Below, one piece after another: positions 15,627 to 24,660 of a stretch of DNA of 64,000 nt. Within the stretch, counting starts at the first letter, position 1; every line of letters begins with the position of its first letter. The position numbers and the translations under genes were made by a program. This DNA comes from VAZQ01 sp036555745 (GTDB lineage: Bacteria; Pseudomonadota; Alphaproteobacteria; Rhizobiales; Xanthobacteraceae). The stretch is from contig DATBKV010000138.1 in assembly GCA_036555745.1 (NCBI GenBank), positions 1 through 64,000 of the forward strand, written 5' to 3'. A model generated the notes under the pieces. That model did no database searches, was not told where the DNA came from, and was given only the letters and a program-made list of their open reading frames with translations.

Positions 15627-16789
15627 GGTCGGTGTGATCCCCCCTCGACAACCCAAGTCCCGCCCGCACCCATGCGGAAGCGGTGGCCTTTCCAGCTTAC
15701 GTCGCGCCCGAGAAAGCTCACAACGAATACCGCGAACGACAATAAGTCACGCGCCGGAACAAGCCAATACCGCTGTGGCGGAAGCGCGAAGCTGCGCTGC
15801 ACCTGCCACAACAGGGCCATGCGGCAGGCGATAGCCGCGGCTGCGACCGCGATCGCGGGCAGCATGGCGGGCGAGGCCAGGCCCACGACGAGCGCAATCA
15901 GCGCCCACGGCAGCGGATGGGCGACAAGCGAGCCGGCGTAACCGGCCGCGTCGATGCTCCTGATCGTGCGCGCCCAGCGCAGCTCGTGCTGCCACAATTC
16001 TCGCAGCGACGACTGGGCGCACATGTGCGCGATCGCGAACGGCGGGATCGAAACCGCGTAGCCGCGCGCGCGCACCGCTTGCCCGATGGCGTAGTCGTCG
16101 GCGAGGCATCCGACGAACGCGGTGAAGCCACCGATCTCCTCCAGCGTTTCGCGACGAAGCGCCAGCGTCGAGCCGAAGCAGGGACGGGCGAGGCCGAGCG
16201 CGCGGCCGACCACGACGCTCGGCAGGAAATGAGCGTTGATGGCGAGCGCAGAGAGGCGTGCCCAGAGGCCCGTCAATGGGGCGCCATAGTAGAGGCAGGT
16301 CACCGCGCCGGTCCGCGGCTCGGTCAGTGCCGCGACCACGCGCGCGAGATAGTCGGGGCCCACCCGCATGTCACTGTCGGAGAGGACGATGACCTCATGG
16401 CGGATGTGCGGGGCCATGTTGATGAGGTTTGAGACTTTGCGGTTCAAACCGTGCAGCGTGCTGTCGATCACGAGGTCGAGGTCGCATGCGGGTGCCAACT
16501 CACGCAGGCGCTCGACGATCGCGATGGCGGCATCGTCGGGATCCTGCACCCCGAACACAACCTGGATGCGGCCGGGATAGTCCTGCGTGCAGAACGAGGC
16601 GAGATTTTCAAAGAGCCCCGGCTCGCCGCCGTGCAGCGGCTTGAGGATGGTGACCGCGGGCAGGCCTCCGGCGCGAGATCGAGTGTGATCACGCGCCGCG
16701 CGCGCCACCAGGATCGCGGCCGCCAGCAGGCATCCGCAGCCGACGGCGGCGATCGCCGCCGCCGCAACCGACGACCAGAACGGGATCAT
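15623..16789 (-). CDS. hpnI: Hopanoid biosynthesis glycosyltransferase HpnI
   Basis: A 388-residue membrane-associated family-2-like glycosyltransferase. An N-terminal membrane helix (about residues 6-30) is followed by the GT domain: VTILKPLHGGEPGLFENL, the Asp-x-Asp region VLSDSDMRV, GSTLALRR, a CLADDYAIGQ acceptor motif and a RW-type segment (QHELRWARTIR). C-terminal membrane segments follow. HpnI transfers N-acetylglucosamine to bacteriohopanetetrol in the cyclitol ether pathway. The gene lies 8 bases after hpnL and overlaps hpnJ, forming an hpnL-hpnI-hpnJ operon. Confidence 0.9.
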   Translation of the reverse strand: MIPFWSSVAAAAIAAVGCGCLLAAAILVARAARDHTRSRAGGLPAVTILKPLHGGEPGLFENLASFCTQDYPGRIQVVFGVQDPDDAAIAIVERLRELAPACDLDLVIDSTLHGLNRKVSNLINMAPHIRHEVIVLSDSDMRVGPDYLARVVAALTEPRTGAVTCLYYGAPLTGLWARLSALAINAHFLPSVVVGRALGLARPCFGSTLALRRETLEEIGGFTAFVGCLADDYAIGQAVRARGYAVSIPPFAIAHMCAQSSLRELWQHELRWARTIRSIDAAGYAGSLVAHPLPWALIALVVGLASPAMLPAIAVAAAAIACRMALLWQVQRSFALPPQRYWLVPARDLLSFAVFVVSFLGRDVSWKGHRFRMGAGGTWVVEGGSHRP

Positions 16790-16797
16790 GTCGCGGC

Positions 16798-17820
16798 TCA
16801 GGGATCGCGCGGACGGGGATTGACCGCCTCGCCCGAGCGGCGCGCGCGCGCGTAGCTGGGCACGAGCCGGGCCCATCCCAGCGCCTGCCAGCCGATCAGG
16901 CCAGGCACCCCGAGCACGAGATCGGCGGCGCGCTTGACCAGCGAAAGCGCGAGCGCCTGTTCCGGTGGAATGCCAAAGACGGCGCACAGCAGGATCAGGC
17001 CGCCTTCCTGCGCGCCGAGCGCGCTCGGGATGGCGAAAGCCGCGCCGCGAATCGCGTGCAGGAGGCTTTCGATGACGAATGCCTGCGCGAGGCTGATCGG
17101 ATGATCCATGAAGGCGAACACGATCAGCACCTCGCTGACGCCGAAAATCCACCCGGCCATGTGCACCGCCGTGCTGGCGATGAGGTCGGTGCGCAGCGTG
17201 TAGATCGTGGTGAGGTTCTGATAGACGGCATCGATCGTGCCGAGCACCCGCCAGTTGCTGTCACCGGCGACACGGCGGATCGCGGCGGCAAGCAGGCGCT
17301 GGCCGCCGCGGCGTTGCGCCCAGTAGAAGCCTGCGAGCAGGAATCCCGCGACCGCAAGTCCGATCGCGGCGACCTTGGCGAGCGTGGCGTCCGCCCCGAG
17401 CGCGATGAGCACGAACAGGCCGGCGATCGCGAACAGGAACTGCGTCGCCGCCTGCAGCAGGACGTCGACGATGACGCTGGCTGCCGCGAGCGCCGCCGGA
17501 ACGGCGTAAAGCGTCAGCAGTCCGGCACCGATGAGATCGCCGCCGATCTGCGCCAGCGGCAACAGGACGTTGGTCGCCTCCCGGATGAAACGCAGCAGAA
17601 CGCACGTTCCCAGCTGCGGCCGCGTGTCTTGGGGAAACAGCAGCCACCAGCCCACCCCGGCGAGCGAGACCGTGACCGCGCGCACCATCACCACCAGGAG
17701 AATCCCCCATCCGACGCTGGCGACCGCATGGCCGACTGCGTCGAGCCCGGACCAGAGGGTGACGGCGCTCAGGGCGGCAATCCCGGCCAACCAGGCGATC
17801 AAACCGGCTTGCGTGATCAT
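16798..17820 (-). CDS. hpnL: Hopanoid-associated membrane protein HpnL
   Basis: A 340-residue polytopic membrane protein of the lysylphosphatidylglycerol-synthase TM/UPF0104 superfamily, HpnL branch. It has around eight hydrophobic segments and the family landmarks FIREATNVLLPLAQIGGDLI and PSALGAQEGGLILLCAVFG. By genome context HpnL is linked to hopanoid or other lipid transport; its biochemical role is not settled. First gene of the hpnL-hpnI-hpnJ run. Confidence 0.85.
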   Translation of the reverse strand: MITQAGLIAWLAGIAALSAVTLWSGLDAVGHAVASVGWGILLVVMVRAVTVSLAGVGWWLLFPQDTRPQLGTCVLLRFIREATNVLLPLAQIGGDLIGAGLLTLYAVPAALAAASVIVDVLLQAATQFLFAIAGLFVLIALGADATLAKVAAIGLAVAGFLLAGFYWAQRRGGQRLLAAAIRRVAGDSNWRVLGTIDAVYQNLTTIYTLRTDLIASTAVHMAGWIFGVSEVLIVFAFMDHPISLAQAFVIESLLHAIRGAAFAIPSALGAQEGGLILLCAVFGIPPEQALALSLVKRAADLVLGVPGLIGWQALGWARLVPSYARARRSGEAVNPRPRDP

Positions 17821-17917
17821 TAGGCGATCCCTGACTTGTCGACGCGACCAGATGCCGGTTGCCGCATGCGAGGACGAGATGATTCGGCTGCGCCGGTTGA
17901 CGGCGCGCCCTTGCCGA

Positions 17918-18754
17918 TCACCAGGGCGATCGGATGTCGAAGGACGTGGTCGCCCCGAATCCGATCGTTACCTGGTCGGCGGTGCCGCGCTGCGTGACCA
18001 GCGGCGAAGCGGCAGCATCGCCCGTGAGCCGCTCGTATTCGAGGAACGCGTGGGTCGCGAACTGCGGGGTCCAGAAATAACGCGCCTGCGCCCCGGCTCC
18101 GTACGACTGCACGCCGCCTCTGGCATCGAACAGCGGGAGTCCGGAAGCCGACGACTGTGCCGCATTTATGCTGAAGTACGGCGAGTTTGCGGCTCCGCTC
18201 GCAAGCGTAACGCGCGGGCCCGCGGATAGGGTCCATTGCGTCCCGACCGGGATGACCGCGTCGACGAACAAGTCCGAGACCACGCCGTGGTGACCGCCGA
18301 AACCTTGACGTACCTCGGCTCGGGTTCGCAACCATGGAACCGCCCAATATTCGGCGAAGACGCCGAGCTCGAGCGCCCAGGAAATGTCGCCGAGACCCTG
18401 CAAGGCCGGCGGGTCGAACTTGGTGAGGCGCGGGCCGCGCAGCTGACCCACCGGGCCGACCTGGAACGTGTTGTCGCCGAACAGGCCGATGCTGACGCCG
18501 TCGCGCGGGCCGCGGAACGGCTCCGGCGCGCCGTAGCGGCGCACGGCAAAAATAGGATAGGGCCAGATGACGTCGCGTTTTGATCCCAGGAAGACCGGCT
18601 CGACCCGACCTTCCGCCCCCACGGTGACGGTCCAGTCCGGCGGGGGCGCCGGTGTCGGTATTTGATTGCCGCGCGGGATAGAATCAGCGAGCGCTGCCAC
18701 GGGAAGCAGCAGCGCCGCCACAAAGCCCGCAATCGCGGCGCGCCGACCCTGCAT
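17918..18754 (-). CDS. MipA/OmpV family outer-membrane protein
   Basis: A 278-residue protein with a signal peptide (RRAAIAGFVAALLLPVAALA), then the MipA/OmpV opening WTVTVGAEGRVEPVFLGSKR. A typical beta-barrel pattern continues to a C-terminal TTSFDIRSPW. Family members are outer-membrane barrels linked to murein scaffolding (MipA) or adaptive porin functions. The start follows a strong GAGGGGGCGG ribosome binding site. The gene precedes hpnL on the same strand with about 100 bases between, so co-transcription is possible but not shown. Confidence 0.82.
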   Translation of the reverse strand: MQGRRAAIAGFVAALLLPVAALADSIPRGNQIPTPAPPPDWTVTVGAEGRVEPVFLGSKRDVIWPYPIFAVRRYGAPEPFRGPRDGVSIGLFGDNTFQVGPVGQLRGPRLTKFDPPALQGLGDISWALELGVFAEYWAVPWLRTRAEVRQGFGGHHGVVSDLFVDAVIPVGTQWTLSAGPRVTLASGAANSPYFSINAAQSSASGLPLFDARGGVQSYGAGAQARYFWTPQFATHAFLEYERLTGDAAASPLVTQRGTADQVTIGFGATTSFDIRSPW

Positions 18755-18990
18755 CCGCCCCCTCGTTCCACTGCCGGCGAGGGATAATTATCGACCGGCA
18801 ATATTCAGCCATCGTTAACATGGAGGAGCCGCCGCGCACAATCTTGACCGGCCGCCCAGCGGCAATAGCCCGGCGTTTCCGGCGGCCCTGTGGCGCGCTT
18901 TCAACACGAACGAAAGTCTATGCGGCATCAATTAGTTGAGCCGAATCCGCGGTCGGGGCCGGTGTCGGCCGCGCGGCCCGCGGCGCTATG

Positions 18991-21399
18991 TCATGGCAGC
19001 GCCTTGAGGTGTCGGATCGGTCGGCCGGGGGTGAGCGCCGCCGCCGCCGCGACGATGGCATTGGCGTCGATGCCGTAGTGCCGGTAGAGCTGCGGGATCG
19101 AGCCGGTCTGGCCGAAATGCTCCACTCCCAAGGGCCGCACCCGATGGCCGCGGACGGCGCCGAGCCAAGCGAGCGTCGCGGGATGGCCGTCGAGCACCGA
19201 CACAATGCCGCAGTGGGTGGGCACATCGGCGATGAGCTTCTCGATATGGGAGCGCGCGTGCACGAGGCCGCGCTCGCGCGCGCGTTGCGCGGCGGTCCAG
19301 CCGGCATTGAGCCGGTCGGCCGAGGTGACGGCGAGCAGGCCGACGTCGCGCCGGTCTTCGGCCATCAGCCCTACCGCCTGGATCGCCTCCGGCGCGACCG
19401 CGCCGGTGAAGGCCACCATCACTTGGCAGTTCGGTCCGGGCCGGCGCAGCCAATAGGCGCCATCGACGATGGCTTGGCGCAGCTCCTCGGTCATCGTGCG
19501 CCTGATCTGCTCGATCGGGCGCGTCGAAAGTCGCAGATAGACCGAGCCGCCGGTCTCCTCGCGCAGCCAGTTGCGCTCGGAAGCGCCGCCCTCGCCGTCG
19601 CGCTGGATGTAGTCGAAGGCGAAGGCGAGGATCGCCGCGAGCTCGTCGACGAAGGCGGGCTCGAAAGCCGCGAGACCGTCTTGCGCAAGCCCGATGAGCG
19701 GCGTGGCGATCGACTGGTGCGCGCCGCCTTCCGGCGCGAGCGTGATGCCCGAGGGGGTCGCGGCCAGGATGAAGCGTGCATCCTGGTAACAGGCGTAGTT
19801 GAGCGCATCGAGGCCGCGCTGAATGAACGGATCGTAGAGCGTGCCGATCGGGATCAGCCGCTCGCCGCTGATGGCATGCGAGAGTCCGAGCGCCGACAAC
19901 AGGATGAACAGATTCATCTCGGCGATGCCGAGCTCGATATGCTGGCCCTTGGGCGAGAAGTCCCAATTGAACGTGGAGGGAATGCGCTCGCTCTTGAAGG
20001 TATCGGCCATCCGCTCGCGCGCGAATAAGCCGCGGCGATTGACCCACGGACCGAGATTGGTCGAGACGGTGACATCGGGCGAGGTGGTCACGATGCGCGC
20101 CGCGATCTCGCTCCTGCCGCGGCCGAGCTCGTTCAGCAGCGCGCCGAAACCCGCTTGCGTCGACATCACCGGTTGGATGCTCACGGGCAATTCCGCCGGC
20201 ACATCGATTCGCGGAGCGCGCTCGCGGCGCGAACCCTGGACGAACGGAACGCGATCGAGAAAGCGCTGCAGCTCGGCCGGCGGGATGCGCAATCCTTCAA
20301 ACTTGTCCCATTCCTGTCCCGGTCGGACATTCATCGCGGCGCGCAGCGCCTCGGTCTGCGCCGGCGTCATCAGCCCGGCATGATTGTCCTTGTGGCCGGC
20401 GAAGGGCAGCCCGAAGCCCTTGATGGTGTAGCAGATGAAGCAGATCGGCCGGTCATGGTCGACCTTGCCGAAGGCTTGCAGCAGCGCCGGCAGGTCGTGA
20501 CCGGCCAGATTGGTCATGAGACGGGCGAGCTCGTCGTCCGAGCGCGCCGCGATCAGTTGCGCGATCGGACCATCATCGCCGAGCTCATCGAGCAGCCGAC
20601 GGCGCCAGGCGGCGCCGCCTTGGAACACGAGCGCGGAGTAGAGCTGGTTCGGGCAATTGTCGATCCAGTCGCGCAGGCGCTCGCCCCCTGGCTCCTCGAA
20701 CGCCTGTTGCAGCAGCGAGCCGTATTTCAGGATCACCACGTGCCAGCCGAAGGCCTTGAACAGCGTTTCGTAGCGCGCCCATAGGCCCTCGCGGATCACG
20801 GCGTCGAGGCTCTGGCGGTTGTAGTCGATGATCCACCAGCAATTGCGCAGCCCCTGCTTCCAGCCCTCCAGGATCGCCTCGAAGATGTTGCCCTCGTCGA
20901 GCTCGGCGTCGCCGACCAGCGCGATCATGCGTCCCTCGGGCCGCGCCAGCCCCCAGCCGTGGGCGCGCACGTAGTCCTGCACCAGCGACGAGAATAAAGT
21001 CTGCGCCACGCCCAGTCCGACCGAACCGGTGGAGAAATCGACGTCGCCGCCGTCCTTGGTGCGGGAAGGATAGCTCTGCGCGCCCTGGTAGCCGCGAAAG
21101 TCCTCAAGCTTCTGCCGGCTCTGGCGGCCGAGGAGATACTGGATGGCGTGATAGATCGGGCTGGCATGCGGCTTCACCGCGACCCGGTCCTGTGGCCGCA
21201 GCGCGCGGAAATAGAGCGCCGTCATGATGGTGGCGAGCGAAGCCGAAGAGGCTTGATGGCCGCCGACCTTCAGGCCGTCGGCGCTGTCGCGCAGGTGATT
21301 GGCATGGTGGATGGTCCAGCTTGCCAGCCACAGCACCTTGCGCTCGAGCTCGCCGAGGATGCGAAGCTCGTCCGCGCTGGGGCTATCGTGCTCGCTCAT
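18991..21399 (-). CDS. Transketolase-family thiamine-diphosphate enzyme, homodimeric pyruvate dehydrogenase E1-like
   Basis: An 802-residue ThDP enzyme combining the three transketolase/AceE-type domains in one chain. The ThDP/Mg motif is GDAELDEGNIFEAILEGWKQ followed by IIDYN. The pyrimidine domain contains GIAEMNLFILLSALGLSHA with the conserved Glu. It resembles E1p-type transketolases in alphaproteobacteria rather than TktA. No E2 or E3 gene is adjacent, so the reaction (2-oxoacid decarboxylation versus ketol transfer) is open. The internal ATG was chosen for its AGGTGA ribosome binding site. Confidence 0.75.
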   Translation of the reverse strand: MSEHDSPSADELRILGELERKVLWLASWTIHHANHLRDSADGLKVGGHQASSASLATIMTALYFRALRPQDRVAVKPHASPIYHAIQYLLGRQSRQKLEDFRGYQGAQSYPSRTKDGGDVDFSTGSVGLGVAQTLFSSLVQDYVRAHGWGLARPEGRMIALVGDAELDEGNIFEAILEGWKQGLRNCWWIIDYNRQSLDAVIREGLWARYETLFKAFGWHVVILKYGSLLQQAFEEPGGERLRDWIDNCPNQLYSALVFQGGAAWRRRLLDELGDDGPIAQLIAARSDDELARLMTNLAGHDLPALLQAFGKVDHDRPICFICYTIKGFGLPFAGHKDNHAGLMTPAQTEALRAAMNVRPGQEWDKFEGLRIPPAELQRFLDRVPFVQGSRRERAPRIDVPAELPVSIQPVMSTQAGFGALLNELGRGRSEIAARIVTTSPDVTVSTNLGPWVNRRGLFARERMADTFKSERIPSTFNWDFSPKGQHIELGIAEMNLFILLSALGLSHAISGERLIPIGTLYDPFIQRGLDALNYACYQDARFILAATPSGITLAPEGGAHQSIATPLIGLAQDGLAAFEPAFVDELAAILAFAFDYIQRDGEGGASERNWLREETGGSVYLRLSTRPIEQIRRTMTEELRQAIVDGAYWLRRPGPNCQVMVAFTGAVAPEAIQAVGLMAEDRRDVGLLAVTSADRLNAGWTAAQRARERGLVHARSHIEKLIADVPTHCGIVSVLDGHPATLAWLGAVRGHRVRPLGVEHFGQTGSIPQLYRHYGIDANAIVAAAAALTPGRPIRHLKALP

Positions 21400-21587
21400 G
21401 GCGTCACCTGCAGCCGTCCCGGGAACAGAGGGCACTGCCGCGGCCCCGACGGCACCGGACCTGCGCGCCGACGGGGGCCGAAGCCTTGTCCTCGCACCGG
21501 CCTACGCCGATCGAGTGCGGGCCGGGGCTATCGAATCCGTCATCCGCCGATCACATAGCGTGCCGCGGCGCGGGAGCGCCAGCAATC

Positions 21588-22556
21588 TCACGGCGCCAAA
21601 AGCACCTGGCGACAAGCGGCGGGCAGGTCCTTCATGCGCGGTCCGGGCCGCGGCGTCGGTGGCACTGGCGAGGGCCTCGGGTGCAGGATGGCGTCGGTGA
21701 ACCAATGGTCGAGCTCCTTGCCGCAGCCTTCGTCCGGCGGCCGCGGGGGTTGCGGCTTGCAGTCCGGACTGTCGGCGGGACAGTTCAGCCGAACGTGGAA
21801 GTGAAAGTCGTGCCCCCACCACGGCTGCACCTTGTGAAGCCAGCTCCGGTCGCCGCCGGCGTCGCGACACAGGGCCTTCTTGATCGCCGCGTTCACGAAT
21901 ATGCGGTTCACCTGCGGATCCTCAGCCGCGGCCTTGATCAGGTTTACGTGCGCCCGGGTCCAGACCTGCTGGTCGACGTCGAGCCGATCCTCGCGCACGA
22001 TCACGGTTGCCGACATGTCCTCGCGCTCCTCGCGCGTCAGCTCGCGCTTGGGCATGGGGGTGAGCCAGATATCGGCGTCGAGACCGACCTGATGGCTGGC
22101 ATGGCCGGTCAGCATCGGGCCGCCGCGGGGTTGCGACATGTCGCCGACCAGAAGCCCGGGCCAGCCGGTCTTGGGCGCCAGGCTCGCGAGCCGTTCGAGG
22201 AACCGCACCAGCTTGGGATGGCCCCAATTGCGATTGCGCGATAGCCGCATCACTTGCCAGGTCGCGCCGTTGACGGGCAGCGCTACGCCGCCGGCCAGAC
22301 AGCCCTTGGAATAGAAGCCGATGGTACGCAGCGGCATGTGGGCGGGCTCGCTCTTGCGGCCGAACAATTCCTTGGCCGGCGTCGCGGGATCGTCGGGATG
22401 CGCCAGCGGCGGCAATGGCTGCGGATTGAGGGTGCCCCTGTCCTGCGCCCTCGCGCTCTGCGGGACGAAACATGCCGCCGCCAGCAGCCATAGGGCAGCA
22501 CAGCAGCCAAGATTGCGCCGCGCCGCGCCCGGCGCCGTCATCGTCGTCATCATCAT
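21588..22556 (-). CDS. mepA: Penicillin-insensitive murein endopeptidase MepA
   Basis: A protein of about 322 residues with an N-terminal signal sequence (CCAALWLLAAACFVPQSARA). It is a LAS-family zinc peptidase that cleaves D-Ala-meso-DAP crosslinks in peptidoglycan in the periplasm. The metal motifs are GHASHQVGLDADIW (His and Asp ligands) and the late WWGHDFHFHVRLNCP (His ligand). Several consecutive ATGs (22556-22550) make the exact start uncertain. It has a Pro-rich C-terminal tail. Confidence 0.87.
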   Translation of the reverse strand: MMMTTMTAPGAARRNLGCCAALWLLAAACFVPQSARAQDRGTLNPQPLPPLAHPDDPATPAKELFGRKSEPAHMPLRTIGFYSKGCLAGGVALPVNGATWQVMRLSRNRNWGHPKLVRFLERLASLAPKTGWPGLLVGDMSQPRGGPMLTGHASHQVGLDADIWLTPMPKRELTREEREDMSATVIVREDRLDVDQQVWTRAHVNLIKAAAEDPQVNRIFVNAAIKKALCRDAGGDRSWLHKVQPWWGHDFHFHVRLNCPADSPDCKPQPPRPPDEGCGKELDHWFTDAILHPRPSPVPPTPRPGPRMKDLPAACRQVLLAP

Positions 22557-22721
22557 GCTTGGGCACCCGATTGCCGAGTTGCGCCGCCCCTTGCCCCAAG
22601 GGTCGCGCCGGCCGGATCCGGCAGCAGCCCGCGTGGCTGGCGAGCACATTAAGGTGATGGAAGGGCGAGAATGCGGCCGCGCGATTCGTGGCCGGATGGC
22701 GAGCGTTCCGTTGCGGTCGGC

Positions 22722-23323
22722 TCACGCCTTGAGCCGTGCTGCGACCGCACGCGCTCGACGGCTGTAGGCCTCGGCCAGGCGAGCGGCGCGGTCGCCGAAC
22801 AGGTCTCCTTCGGGGCCCACGAGCGCGAGCAGCCGTTCTTCGGTCGCCGCGTGCGGCTCGATCGTGCCGTCGGCGCGGATATGACCAAGCGCAATCCCCC
22901 CTCGGCCAGCGCGCGTCCGACCAAGAGACAGCGGTGGCAGTCCAGCGGCTCGCGCTCGGCGCAAAGCAGGCACACGCGATGGCGGCCGATCGCCGCGGTC
23001 AGGCGCTCGAGCGCTGCGCGAAAGCCCAGCGTCGCAGCCATCGCTTCGTAGTCGGCAACGCCGTCACGATAGAGTTGGCGCTTCTGCGGCCGCCCGCCCA
23101 GCGCATCGCCGAAGGCGAGATAGCCCATCCGCTCGGACGCGAGGCGTTCTGTTAGGGGCTTGCGCGAAAACCACGGGCACCAGCGCGAGAACGGGAGCGA
23201 GCGCACATCGGCGATTGCGCTCACGCCGGCTTGCTGGAGCAGCGCGATGAAGCGGTCGGCGGCCAGGTTGGAGTGGCCGATGGTCAGGACGTCGCAGAGC
23301 GGGGCGGAAGTATCGGAAGTCAT
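22722..23323 (-). pseudogene. DUF488 family gene with a frameshift in a G tract
   Basis: The N-terminal two thirds (LCDVLTIGHSN, DVRSLPFSRWCPWFS, LLCAEREPLDCHR) match DUF488 proteins of unknown function. Just after GRALAEGG the frame loses homology, and the remaining conserved part (IALGHIRADGTIEPHAATEE ... RLKA) is in another frame ending at 22722. The break falls in a run of six G on the minus strand (near 22896); one more G would restore a protein of about 200 residues. This may be a real mutation or a sequencing error. Confidence 0.75.
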
Positions 23324-23513
23324 GCAAGGACGAATCGTGGCAGGCGAGGGCGCCCTGTGACCCAGCAGCTTTGCCATGGCAACGAGCAAAACGGCAACTG
23401 CGGCGAATCAATATCGGCGGGAACGGCCGGGATGACAGCGGGCCCGCGCCATAGACGCGGCCTGATCGAGAGCGATATCGTCGGTCGCGGCGACGCTGCA
23501 GGGAGGATACGAC

Positions 23514-24074
23514 ATGAGCCGGTACCGCTATTGCGGGTGCGAGTGCTCCGCCGCGGGGCTGAGCCGGCGCGCCTTGGTCGCCGGACTGGCTTGCGCCGCG
23601 ATTCTGCCGGCGGCTGCCGTCGCGCGCGCGCCGGATGCGGCTTCCGACCAGGACGTGCGCTTCATGCGCATGGCGCTCGAGGAGGCACGCCACGGCGATT
23701 TTCCGTTCGGAGCCGTGATCGTGCGTGACGGGTCGGTCATCGCGCGCGGGCGCAACCTTGACCGCGTCAGCGGCGACCCCACTGACCACGCCGAAATGGT
23801 CGCGATCCGGCGCTGCCTTGCTGCGCACGGCAGCGCCGCGCTGCGCGGCAGCACGCTCTACACGTCGGGCGAATCCTGCGCAATGTGCATGGGCGCCATC
23901 ATCTGGTGCGGACTCGGACGCGTCGTATTCGCGGCCTCGATCGCCCAGCTCGCCACCAAGATCGATCAGATCATGATTACCGACGCCGAGATTGCGGCGA
24001 AGGCCGCCTTCGCGCCGGTCGCGATCACCGGCGGCGTGCTGGCCGACGAGGCGATGGCGCTGTTCGCAAAGTAG
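23514..24074 (+). CDS. Nucleoside/guanine deaminase-like protein with a twin-arginine-type leader
   Basis: A 186-residue zinc deaminase of the CDA/TadA superfamily. Zinc ligands and catalytic Glu are visible as TDHAEMV (H92, E94) and GESCAMCMGAI (C122, C125). Members deaminate guanine, cytosine or tRNA adenosine. Unusually, the first 40 residues look like a leader: LSRRALVAGLACAAILPAAA, an Arg-Arg followed by a hydrophobic stretch and Ala-rich cleavage region. That suggests export, whereas TadA and GuaD are cytoplasmic. The DUF2165 gene follows 52 bases later. Confidence 0.78.
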   Translation: MSRYRYCGCECSAAGLSRRALVAGLACAAILPAAAVARAPDAASDQDVRFMRMALEEARHGDFPFGAVIVRDGSVIARGRNLDRVSGDPTDHAEMVAIRRCLAAHGSAALRGSTLYTSGESCAMCMGAIIWCGLGRVVFAASIAQLATKIDQIMITDAEIAAKAAFAPVAITGGVLADEAMALFAK

Positions 24075-24126
24075 TGCACGCCCGCTCGCGTCAGATGGCA
24101 ATGCTAGCGAACGATCGGAAGATCCC

Positions 24127-24639
24127 ATGATCGCCATTCGCGCGTCCAAGGTGGCAACCGTCGCGGCGATCGCGCTGTTTGCAAGCCTTGTCGCCTTCGG
24201 AAACCTGACCGACTACGACACCAATTTCGTGTTCGTTCAGCACGTGATGTCGATGGATACGATCTTTCCCTTTTCTCACATCAAGTACCGGGCGATCACC
24301 GACCCGGCGCTGCAACAGGCGGCCTACGCTCTCATCATTGCGACCGAGGCGATCACCGCGGCATTGTGCTGGCTGGGAGCCGTGCTGCTTGCCCGCCGCC
24401 TCACCGCCGATGCGTCCGCCTTCAACCGGGCCAAGACCTGGGCGGTGGTCGGCCTGACGGTCGGCTTTCTGCTGTGGCAGGTCGGTTTCATGACCATCGG
24501 CGAAGAATGGTTCGGGATGTGGCAGTCGCAGCAATGGAACGGCGTGCCGAGCGCGTTCCGCTTCATGATGAGTACCATGACGGTGCTGATCTTCGTGGCG
24601 ATCCCGGACCAGGAGCTAAGGCAACGCGGGGTGGCGTGA
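24127..24639 (+). CDS. DUF2165 family membrane protein
   Basis: A 170-residue integral membrane protein with four predicted hydrophobic segments (about residues 8-25, 68-92, 103-122 and 143-160). It contains the family-typical polar loops FGNLTDYDTNFVFVQHVMSM and FGMWQSQQWNG. DUF2165 has no known function. It probably shares a transcript with the deaminase gene upstream. Confidence 0.8.
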   Translation: MIAIRASKVATVAAIALFASLVAFGNLTDYDTNFVFVQHVMSMDTIFPFSHIKYRAITDPALQQAAYALIIATEAITAALCWLGAVLLARRLTADASAFNRAKTWAVVGLTVGFLLWQVGFMTIGEEWFGMWQSQQWNGVPSAFRFMMSTMTVLIFVAIPDQELRQRGVA

Positions 24640-24660
24640 TCCGAGGCAGTCGGGCGCGCC

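Noticed and set aside
14370..15941. A 523-codon frame antisense to hpnJ and the end of hpnI
   Set aside because: It crosses two genes with good homology on the other strand and has no motif of its own.
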